A DNA stretch of 64,000 nt, taken from NCBI GenBank assembly GCA_022577435.1, contig JAKOON010000051.1, positions 1,387,501 to 1,451,500 on the forward strand, in the 5' to 3' direction. Shown one piece after another: positions 53,975-64,000 of this stretch (its first letter is position 1; each line of letters opens with the position of its first letter). A program made the position numbers and the translations under genes. This DNA comes from Embiotoca jacksoni. Taxonomy: Eukaryota; Chordata; Actinopteri; Embiotocidae. The notes beneath the pieces are model-generated. The model worked only from the letters and a program-made list of their open reading frames with translations. It did not search any database and was not told the DNA's origin.

Positions 53975-54100
53975 CAGGTGAGGGACCGTCACATGTTGGA
54001 CTCTCGGAGAACTGGAGAGTATTCTTTAGTTTTTAATCAAACCCCAGCCGACCAGCTGTGAGCCCAGAGGTGACCGTGCTAACCACGGCACCCGACTAAA
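53975..54100 (+). repeat. Fragment of the 'ctaaccacggcaccc' teleost repeat
   Basis: A decayed 3' end of the same family as 15905-16136 ('tcaaaccccagccgaccagc', 'gaggtgaccgtgctaaccac'). Confidence 0.45.
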
Positions 54101-55756
54101 CATGTACTCCATAAGTAATCTTCTGATTACTTTTAGACAACTGCACCTATAAAATGCTCAAAGAAAGAGATTAAAGCACTGATATCCCCCCAGAAATGTC
54201 TTCCTGATACACACTGTGATGAACCATTATTCGTCGGTACGACCAGCCTGTTTGAATAATCACACAGACTAAATGTACCTTTTTGCTTTCAGCGTTGGAT
54301 TTACGAGCTTTCCGTTCCCCGTCCTCTCAGCTATCCCACAGTGCTTTGTGGCGCTACAGCTGCGGCTGATTGTCAAGCGTCATAAAAACTCTGTAATCCA
54401 ATGACCCTTAGCAGCCGCCATCAATCCAACGTGCCACCAACAGGCAGCCGGGATCGCAATGTGTCCCCTGAGTGCAGGCGGGGCGGCCCGCCGTTCCCCG
54501 AAGCCTGCAGCTATACGGCTGTTACTGTTACTGAAAACACCGCCGTTCCATTTCATTTTACAGCAGAGGAAAATCAATAGCTATGTTTCAGAGTGGCTGC
54601 GACCATTAACCAGTACAGTGTGGAAACAAACATGGGAAAAACTGATATTTAGCATTGTTAGCATTATACAATAAATGCTTTACTGCTCTTAAGGCTCCTT
54701 TCATCAGTTCAATTATTGCATCAAATGACTGAACGCATCAGGACTGATCTCTTGATTATTGTTTTTTTTTAATTTTCTCTCTAATCAGCCTAATTTTCAA
54801 CAGCGTTAAAAAGCTCTTAATATTATTTTTAACAATAGTTTTGTTCCTGCAGCTGCTCATCTCTCGGATGCTGAGCAGGCTCAGTAGAGGGTGTCGTTTT
54901 CTACTCTCACAGTGACTCACGAGTCACATTTGAAGAGATGTCAGTTGGTCAGATTATATCCTCTTTTCTAGATTTTATATTAATAAGTCTTTATTTTTTA
55001 TCAGTCCATGAAATACTTACATTTTCCAACAAATTGGACAATTTATGAATAAATATAACCATCATTATGCAGCTACAGCATAAAAGTCAATGTCTTATAA
55101 CAACAACAATGAGACCAAATTGTTAACTCAGAGAGAATCAGTTGATTATATTCACTGTTGCATGCTGGGTAATGTTGATAATGGACAAACGTGTATTCTC
55201 TCATCATTTATCGTAGATGGCCTGAGATAAGATGTTTTGGACATAAACAGTTTTTATCTGTCAGAATGCAACTTTTTCTGACAGAACATTCAACATGAGT
55301 TCATTTTGACCTAAAAGAACACAACTTTACATCTTTATATGTGTTTAATTATGATCAGACATGGTAATCTGATCCATGTGTCCATGCTAATTTGCAATGC
55401 AAAGTATAATATTCAATCATAAATTAGAGTATATATGTTATCCCCATACTGAGCAGGAAAATGTATCAGTGTAGGTTTAATGTTGGTATTTTCTAGTTTT
55501 TGGATTACCTAGTTCTGTGCATTGGGTCTTTTAGCGTGTTATTTTTTTCCAGCTAGAACTCCGCCCCCTCCATGTAAAATACAGCAGTCTCTTTATGTGC
55601 TTCATGAGTCACAGGTAGGGCAGAAAACAGCTTCCTCTCAGTGTCCAAAGATCTGTCATTTAGATTCACATTTTTAGAGCTGACACAAACACGAACATGT
55701 TCAAACTGTAAAAAAAAAATCTGATTTCTAATGAACGTACCAAAACACCTACCCAT

Positions 55757-55877
55757 CCATGTATTTGCTTTACCCTTTTATCCTTGGAGATATGTGGGAG
55801 GAGCCTATCTCAGCTGACATCGGGCGAGAGGTGTGGTTCACACTGGACGGGTCGCCAATCCGTCACAGCTCTAAACT
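55757..55877 (+). repeat. Fragment of the 'gggtcgccaatccgtcacag' teleost repeat
   Basis: Contains 'cctatctcagctgacatcgg' and 'gggtcgccaatccgtcacag', the 5' half of the family at 15905-16136. Confidence 0.6.
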
Positions 55878-55879
55878 GC

Positions 55880-58800
55880 CAAAAACTGACCAGAAAGTCA
55901 GTTAAAAAGTCAGAAAGCTTTAACCACAATTTTGTGCAACTGATTCTGTAAAAAACAGAATTCTCATCTCTGTTCTGATGTGGAACTTTGTCAAACTCAA
56001 TGCAACACATAAAGCGTGGATTCAGCAAGATTCTGGACACATACAAATATGAAGTGGAGAAAGCGTTAACATTGACGACTTTTCTAATGTGTTGCGATCC
56101 TAAATTCACATTTATCACAAGACTGACTAAAATGCAAAAATGTACATGCAATGTGGAATTTTTTTTTTCTGGCCCATTGTGATAGTTCACTTTGACACAT
56201 GTTATTAACAATAAAATAAATCAACAGCTTTTTAAAATGAATCAGCGAAGCTAAAAAGTAATGATAGTGATTTCTTTCTTTATGTAAAATCAGCAAAACT
56301 TCACCACAAAAAGTTCAGATAGCTGAAACTTGGAAGTGTAAAGTTGCATACAACTTTTCACTTGTTTGACTGTAAGTGATGTCATAATGCGACTCGGATG
56401 ATGCAACAATTTGCATTTAGCCAGTTAGTGTGAGAAAGTTTCATGTGAAATGCAGAGCAACGGCAGCCAATCAGACGCTGTGACACATGTTTGTTGCACA
56501 GTGGTAAACAAATTCTAACGTTGAAATGATATGATAGCTTCTCTGGATCCAAATGGTTTGTTGTTAGGCATTTCTGGCACTTCTTTATCTCTGAATGGGC
56601 ACAGAGCCAGATTAATAGTGATGGTGAGGGTGGCCTTCAGTTCCACTACACCTGAATGAGTCTGATTCTTATACTCACTAAATGTCCTCACACTTCATCA
56701 CTTTTACATTCCTTCCACCCACATGGAAATACCATTCGTCTGTACTGTGTCTCAGGGCTGCTGATTTCTTTCACACACAGAACCTTTTGTTTGTAACAGT
56801 AAACTCGTATTAACTGGGAGAACTCTGTAGTTTCCCCCGGATCAGGACCGGTCCGGTCCCAGCTGCTGCTCTTGTTTCACACCGTATATACAGTATGCAG
56901 ATGCCACAGCAGCTTACGAGCACAGACGAGAGAATGTGAAGGAGCAGCGGTTAAATTGGGCGTGCGGCAGCACCGAAGTCTGTTCCTACGAGATACAACG
57001 TGCATCAATAAGTGATGATGTTGGATGGGCCTGTAAAACCCTCGCTGCTCACTGCTGTTCTGTTGGTGCACATGTGGAGATGCCTGTCAGCTTTATGTTT
57101 GTGCATAGATTTATTTATGTCCTGAACGACTGAGATTCAGCTCACGTCTTGTATTTCTGAGCGGGTGATGATGTGAATCACTCTTCTAAAAGGAAGGTGT
57201 TCCTTCTTACTACGATCATTAATCTGTGAAGTCACTAATGACCAGCTAGCCACCAAACAGATCAACGCTGATGCGGTGCTCAGTGCTGGTGGATGTTGAT
57301 GGCAGCTGTCTGATGTGGTGTGAGTGTTTTTCCACTGCACCGCGTAGCAGTGATAAACAACGCTGTCACAGAGAACGGAGAGCAGCGGCGATGTCATGAG
57401 GACCAGAGCGTTTCAAAAGCAGACATAAGTTCGGCATCGTCATCCTTACTGTAACTATTAACTAACGTATGACTCTAAATGTTCAACTCAACAGCTGCTC
57501 TCATTTCAATGTTCCTACATTATAAAGTTACTGACAATCACATTTTTTCTTGATTTTCTTTCTGCACAATGTTGACGTCAGCGTACTTTTTACAACTCCA
57601 AAGGTGTTTTAGTGCTCTGGTGTGGAGCTCATAAAGTCTATATAGTTTTACATAATGTCACCGTGTTCATGCATCACGTGAGTTTCTGGAGTCGTCCATG
57701 TCTTCAGGCGCTGGATGATGATGTCACTGAACCAACCTCTGGATTACGAGTGTAGTTTGGTGAGCCGTGAGGCCACGATGCAGCGTGGAGGATCCTCAGT
57801 AGAATCTGTCCGTCTCTACATCTTGAGTTGGAGCTGCAGATGGTCGGTGCTTTGAGAAACGACAGATCTGCATCAGTTACCGTCGTCTCTGCTCTGGTTC
57901 TGAATGCAGCAAATACACAGCTTCATAAAACTTCTGTTTTTACCACAATTGTTCCGTTTTCCGCCGTCACTGCAGGCAGTGTGTGCAGCCGTCTGATTCA
58001 TGCTCTTGAACAGACCTAAAATGTTGTCACTGCTTCATCAACACCATGAAGTGACTCAAATGATGCTTCGCTTTGATGAGTCCTTGATGTTGAAGCTACA
58101 ACCTGCACAAAGTACAACAGCAGGTCCAGTGAGCCGTGGCATATTCCCTTCAGTGGTGTCTGAACACCAGAGCTGCACAGACACGTTGACGGCTCCATCG
58201 TAACAACATCCACCGGAGGGAGAAAGGTTCAGTCGCTAAGCACTGTCCTTACACACAAGAAGAGTTTCTGCAGTAGATCTGGAGGAATTGTAAAATCCCA
58301 GAAACTCACAATGAGTCTCCAGGCTGTTTTCACTGTGCACTGTGCATGTGAACTGTCCCACGGTACTCGTGTCAGTCGATCCATCAGCTGTCAGTCCATA
58401 AAAGGCGAACACTAATGCTCGTTACACTACTGACATCGAGAGCAAACCACTGGTCTCCTTCTGAGCGGCGTCAGACAGTCAGTTGTCTCTCCGTCATAGC
58501 TGCTCCTGTTATTTTGGCCGGTTGTATTTCACTCATGAAGCAGACCGCCTCGTGTGCTGTCATCTCTGCATCGGAGGCCTTTTGCTGAGGAATCAAACAG
58601 ATCTGAAAAGAGTCAGTACATCCCGCTACGCTCTGTTCTACGTCTAACAGCAGGGCAGAGATCGGACCTGCTACTGTATCAGAGTTACTCAAATTTATCA
58701 TGTTTCATCAGTTTTTGGGTGGTTTTTCAATCAGTTTGCACATCCACAACCTTAACAGATGGGCCGACAGTCTGGCACTGTTTGTTTCTCCTCTGCTGTG

Positions 58801-59110
58801 AGACACAAGGAGCACAATTACTGTCCAACGTAGACGCTTGTCAATGGACGGGTGAACTGTTCTGTTCCAAAATGCCTCGTCGGAAAGACAATCCTCCTCT
58901 GGTGCATCAGTGCGGAGGTCTCTGTTGACGGGGAAGTTGTGGAGGAAGTTTTGTGGCTTTTTGAAATGAAAAGTTTTTTGGATTTGGATTTAACAAAAAA
59001 CGTATACCAACTTATACTTACAACAAAAACGTATACACCTGAGGTGCATTTTAAATCGACTCCCCAGCAGGATTTCACCTTGTGCCACAGAACCAAAAGC
59101 ATTAAACCAT
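55880..59110. other. No gene recognised; several short open frames at 57.8-59.1 kb
   Basis: Frames of 60-130 codons occur on both strands between 57828 and 59172 (for example 58554-58928 and 58852-59172 on +, 58471-58701 on -). None matches a family I know. Composition is more balanced than in the flanks, so a heavily decayed element is possible, but no motif supports one. Confidence 0.35.
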
Positions 59111-59121
59111 CACTCCTCAAA

Positions 59122-59184
59122 ACTATATATATATATATATATAGATATATATATATATCTATATATATATAGATATATATATAT
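59122..59184. repeat. AT-rich palindromic (TA)n / tagata array
   Basis: Alternating TA runs with 'tatagatatata' and 'tatctatata' interruptions arranged almost symmetrically, so each strand can fold on itself. Confidence 0.9.
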
Positions 59185-59189
59185 TTAAC

Positions 59190-60570
59190 GACGATTGCAA
59201 GGGACAGAAGAGCGTTGGGTCATACAATAAAAATAGAATAAAACAAAATGTGAAAATACTTTAACCACCTTGGAGTTGGGTGTGGCCCCTTGAGGTTGGC
59301 GGCTATGCTGCAGAAGAAACTCAGCTAACATTATGAAAAACACTTCTGCTCAATGGAAGCATCTCTGATTGCTTTCTCATTAGAAGGTTTGTAATGTAAA
59401 ACAGCAAAATCAGGAAAGGTTTGGTTTGCACTTGCAGTAACTTCCCAGAGTTCTGCCTGAGAGAAGTCAGTGAACAGTAGAAGAAAGCTGATATCTGACA
59501 GAACAGACCGGAGTGGAACTAAACTTCAAACCTCAGACATTTAAGTAGAAGTTTAAAACGTGGAGAGCTGAAGACAGGGTGCATTGATGGGCCGGCTGTG
59601 TTACCACGCAGGACCTCAGCAGCACAGCTGAGCTCTGCTGTGAGGCTATACTGGAAACGCATGCTATCAAAGATACAGACTGTCCAGGGCTGCTGGAAAA
59701 ACCCTCCCGGTTACATTTTAAAGAGTCTAATTGGAAAAATGGACAAAATTCATTCTGCAAAAGAACAAGATATAAACAGTCTTTTTAGATAACAAAGTTC
59801 TGCCAAACACTGTTATTTGTATCCATCATCAATTGTGTAATCCTTGCCAGTAAAATATTCTGCAGTATATACTATATATTATATTATTATTATTACTAAA
59901 TTATGTATTATATTAGATGTGTTTCATTCTTATGTTTCTACTGTCTTAAGGACAATTTAACTGCCTGCACATCACAGTCAAAGTCTTCTTTTTGATGGAT
60001 CAGTTTCTCTTTAATGAGCGTTGGGATAAATTGTATTATTTCATTATTCATGAATCTTTGCATTAATTACATATTCATGTACTCATAGCCAGCCAAGCTC
60101 TACACAGTGAAACAGTTATACACAGTGTCCAGATGTTCTTCAGTATGATAATCACAATACTTGGCGATATTTAAATGGAATCTGTAGGAATCCAGCTGTC
60201 TGAGGCTGGAAAACACTCCTGTCCCCACTGGAGATTCATTTGTGTTTAAAAAGTCTTTCATCACAATCTGTGGAAACTTTAACTGAGGACACATCAGAAA
60301 TTAGCACCCAATGTGACAGCCATCCAGAGAAAGGTGTGTTTAGCTTCTCACAAAACCAGAGTAGGAGCAGTGAAACTGTGAACATACATGTGATTTTACT
60401 AATGTTGGGTTTTCCTGCAAATAACAACAACAGTTTTAACTGCCTTAGTAACAGCACCAAAACTATGAAGCGAGGTTGGTGTAAAATATTTTTTTTTAAA
60501 CTTCATGAATATCAATTAAAAGTAAGAATTTGAGCGAGAATAAATCCTATAAATTGCAGACAAATTATTT
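59190..60570. other. No gene seen
   Basis: AT-rich, with short random frames only. No recognised repeat. Confidence 0.4.
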
Positions 60571-60577
60571 GTGTAAT

Positions 60578-61545
60578 TTAATAAACTACTGGTCTTTTTG
60601 AAGTTCTTTTGTTTCCAGTTCTGCCTGCCTCTGTGGATCCGGTGCTCTGGTCCTGTTCTTGTGCTGTCGTGATCAGAGCCCCTCTGGTGTCCTCTTTAAG
60701 CCACCCGTAGGATTTCTTCATGTCAGCCACTTGCTCTTTCTGCTGATGAAGAATCCTATGGAGGGTTTCCCACATGATTTTCTCTTCTTCCTCATCACTT
60801 TCTTCTGCCCCTGAGGCACTTCTCTTAAAAGTTCATCCAGGGTGCCATCTTCCTCATGTATTCATATGGTTATGCTTTATTTCATCCTGGACAGGTTTCT
60901 CAGGATTCTTAGGATACTGGACTTTAGGTAGAAACCTCGATGCATTGTGAGGAATTTTTGTATCTTGACATCAGTGGCATCTATCTTCTCCCGTGGTCAC
61001 CCTTTTCCTCTTCAGTGGATGCAGCTGTCATGACTAGTGTTTCCGTATCATCTCTAACTCTGCTCTCATCGTGGTCAGCTCAGTAACTCCATGCTGCTCA
61101 GTAATGTTCCCAACCTGCTCAAGACTCAATCTCCAGCTGGGAAAGCAGCTTTCTTCTGTTCATTTTAGAGCAGTAGGAAGTGGAGGGACTATATAAGTAG
61201 AAGGTTGGTCACAGCCAACTTCAGTCATGGCCAATCATATCAGTGTCTCTCATCCCCTTTAAAACCACTGTGATGCAGTGTATCGTCAGTTTCTTAATAG
61301 CTGAAGAAGGAGCATATCGATACCACCAGCCAAACTTTAGGCAGGAGGAAACTGACAAACTTGTCTGGAGGTTGAGACTCATAATCACAGAATTTATGGA
61401 ATTACGCGTCAGCGTTCACAGCTTGCGAAAAGGTCACTAATATCATAAATATGTCTTCTAGTGATATTAGAACCGTTGCCCAGCGTAGGAAGAGGTTCAA
61501 TGATAGAAGACAAAAACCTGTGTTTTATGGAAGCCAAACATCAAT
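60578..61545. pseudogene. Possible remnant of a DNA-transposon gene pair (Myb/SANT-like, Harbinger type?)
   Basis: On the + strand, QPNFRQEETDKLVWRL (about 61328-61375) and, in another frame about 40 codons later, RTVAQRRKRFNDRRQKP (about 61468-61520) resemble the start and end of Myb/SANT-like domains (NFTQEET-LV ... CRKRFNDLRRR) that accompany Harbinger transposases. On the - strand, 60578-60830 is open and charge-rich (EESDEEEEKIMWETLHRILH...), with frameshifts beyond it. I cannot name that part. The overall assignment is tentative. Confidence 0.35.
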
Positions 61546-61759
61546 TAGAATCAATTAAATGTCAAAGTGACCAAAGAACACTGATCAATTCAGTGAAATC
61601 AGGTGTTGGAACGATGTTAAGGAGTGAGCTTGATGTAAACTATGCACACATAAAGCTCCTGATATAACTCATTTATTAACAACGCTGTTAAAGAGCAATG
61701 TGCTCCAAATGTCACTGATGTTGAGGTGGTTGTTTGAGTGTGAATATTTTACTTTTCAA

Positions 61760-62217
61760 TAGATAGATAGATAGATGGATGGATGGATGGATGGATGGAT
61801 GGATGGATGGATGGATGGATGGATGGATGGATGGATGGATGGATGGATGGATGGATGGATGGATGGATGGATGGATGGATGGATGGATGGATGGATGGAT
61901 GGATGGATGGATGGATGGATGGATGGATGGATGGATGGATGGATGGATGGATGGATGGATGGATGGATGGATGGATGGATGGATGGATGGATGGATGGAT
62001 GGATGGATGGATGGATGGATGGATGGATGGATGGATGGATGGATGGATGGATGGATGGATGGATGGATGGATGGATGGATGGATGGATGGATGGATGGAT
62101 GGATGGATGGATGGATGGATGGATGGATGGATGGATGGATGGATGGATGGATGGATGGATGGATGGATGGATGGATGGATGGATGGATGGATGGATGGAT
62201 GGATGGATGGATGGATG
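61760..62217. repeat. (GATA)4 then (GATG)111 tetranucleotide array
   Basis: Sixteen bases of GATA units are followed by 444 bp of uninterrupted GATG (61774-62217). It opens three + frames (Met-Asp-Gly-Trp repeat) and two - frames (Ile-His-Pro-Ser repeat), which are not genes. Confidence 0.98.
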
Positions 62218-62400
62218 CTTTATTAATCCCACAAGGAGACATTTTTTTCACTATAGCAGCATTATAGATACAGGAAAAGCAATAAAACAACAGAGTAAAA
62301 AAATATTAAATATAAAAATGCACAATATATACAATACAATAGAATAATATTAAATTAAATTAAACTAACTATACAATTGTTAATCATCTCAGCACAGCCA
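62218..62400. repeat. 'ctttattaatcccacaagga' repeat end adjoining the GATG array
   Basis: The phrase ctttattaatcccacaagga, followed by AT-rich 'ctatagcagcattata' and 'caataaaacaac', resembles the terminal part of retroelement-derived repeats that adjoin GATA/GATG tracts in fish genomes. Recognition is from memory. Confidence 0.45.
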
Positions 62401-64000
62401 GCTTCACGTTGAGCCACAACAATTGCAAATGGGCACTGCACCAAAAGGCCAGTGTGCCTGAATCGTATGAAAACAGGGCCTTCACAAACTTACACAATTT
62501 ATTTGTTTGAAACATATAAGGCTTAGTATTGATTTATTTTTTTGCTTCAATAAGTTCTATTCTCAAATTCCTCTTTTTGTTTGAATACATTAAAACTAAT
62601 CTAATTCTATACAAATAATCTGTTTACATCAAGTAACAGAGCTCTCTAGTGGCCATGAAATTATGATAGGAGCAAAGAAGGAAGTCAGAAAAAAAATAAA
62701 CGTTCACAGACAGAGGAGATCAAGCTGGAAAGATGGACCAGCAAAAAAAAAAAATCATGCTGCAAAGAGCTAACTGCTGTTAGTTACACCTGTTGAGTTT
62801 TCATGGCCACCCTATATTCTCTTAAATGCTTGGAAGGTGTTCAGTTCGTTAAAATCTGCACTAGATTTGCAGATGCAAAAACTAGATGCCACTAATTCCT
62901 GCACATTATTCCTTTAATCATTTCATAACCTTTACCATATGGTTATTACTGTCATGGTTACAGTGGTAACCATGATATCAAAGCTTCCCTCACCTTAATG
63001 AAGTAATCAGTTTAACCCAAACCACAATTTTTCTCAAATCTATGTCCTATTTGCTTAAAAACCAAACCAGTCCTTAAATGTAACTGTGACAGAACATTAA
63101 TGAGATTTATATTTCCACAGAGGCACAGATTAGAGATATTCTGCTGCTTCAGGCATCAGATGGAAAAAAAACACTTCTCTATCAACGAGCATGAAACGAT
63201 GATGTATTTTGACATTTCATTTTGATAATTAGTCAAGATTTTAGCAAATTTTCCCTTTGGCCCATCAAGGAAGTAGTGGTTTCATTCTAATACTGTAAGG
63301 CAAGAAAATGATGCCGACCTAAGAGACTTTGTGTGTTTTGGAAAAGGTGCACGACTTGCTTTGCCACAATAGAAAAATGCACAACTGTAATTCACGGTAG
63401 AGTACATATTGCATCTGTATGTACTACAAGAACAACTCAGTATCATTATGAATTACGCTTTCATTGGATAGTCCTGCATCTTATGATTAATTACTGTGCC
63501 TATTTGAGTCTCTAATTTAATATCATTACAGAAGCTACATCATTGTTTGCTCTTTTGAAACTGCAGTGTTTCACTTACCTTATATTTGTGATTTCTTTCC
63601 AAACCTTAGTCACATTTAGTTGCCATGTGCAGATGGTGTGGAATGAATTCATCTTGAACATCTCACAGGTCCACAGCCGTGCTCGTGGCTCAGTGACAAT
63701 GCACCATGTGGGCAGCATGGATGGATGTATGGCATCCACTTAATGTCATGTTAATTCATCCTCAATATGAGGATCATGGTAATCCATTCTGTATTCGTTG
63801 AGGCAGTTGAGGCACCAGTTGGGGCCAGTTCTGTAGAACTGTGCAAAGGTTCACACCCTTCACTGAGGTTGTCAAAAGGCATCATGTAAAGCATCGATAG
63901 TAACTAATGAATAAATATACAAGGAAGTTAAAAGATTAAAAAAAAAAAAACAGAGGAAGAAAAGACTTCTGAAATTTGTTGGACTAATAGATATTAGATT
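62401..64000. other. No gene seen
   Basis: AT-rich with short frames only. No repeat or exon that I can support. Confidence 0.45.

Noticed and set aside
61712..62347. Several frames of 147-192 codons
   Set aside because: All are translations of the GATG/CATC tetranucleotide array.

Overview
This is vertebrate genomic DNA, almost certainly from a teleost fish. It is AT-rich and intron-dominated, with long CA/GT and tetranucleotide microsatellites. It carries teleost-type dispersed repeats, such as the one whose core reads 'tatagcgccaaatcacaaca', and small TIR transposons. One protein-coding gene is recognisable: the 3' half of a kainate-type ionotropic glutamate receptor on the + strand. The protein matches GluK2 (grik2) better than GluK1 or GluK3.

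Layout. 1-1494 is intron. Five conserved exons follow: 1495-1718 (end of ligand-binding half S1, and M1), 8536-8654 (M1-M2 linker and pore loop with the Q/R editing codon), 13639-13856 (end of M2, M3 with SYTANLAAF, start of S2), 28588-28813 (S2) and 41417-41667 (end of S2, M4, proximal tail). After a 283-bp intron, 41951-42037 is a probable short terminal exon with an in-frame stop and an AATAAA 107 bp after it. I did not recognise the usual GluK2 cytoplasmic-tail exon in the rest of the window. From about 42.2 kb to 64 kb I see no confident gene: either the gene ends at 42.15 kb or this is the intron before an alternative tail exon outside the window.

The main result is an RNA-editing module. 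The pore-loop Q/R codon (CAG, 8648-8650) is genomically Gln. A sequence 2.1 kb downstream in the next intron (10723-10769) is complementary to exon positions 8612-8661 over about 50 nt. It is a strong candidate for the editing complementary sequence (ECS) that ADAR needs. The same duplex covers the weak 5' splice site of that exon. The loop carries a perfect-consensus unused donor, a 12-nt microexon-like interval, and an 857-bp TTAA-flanked MITE.

The introns hold a dispersed repeat I call Rep-A. I count nine or ten segments in at least eight copies, in both orientations, including a long inverted pair flanking the S2 exon and a 725-bp gap-free duplicate pair 31.5 kb apart. Other elements are two TTAA-flanked MITEs, one MITE with 9-bp direct repeats and hAT-like ends, a long-TIR foldback element with a truncated relative, a decayed hAT/TTF-type transposase on the - strand (~20.1-20.9 kb), a weak Myb/SANT-like remnant (~61.3-61.5 kb), two minisatellites and a 444-bp GATG array. 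Apart from the listed exons, open frames found here look accidental or repeat-derived.
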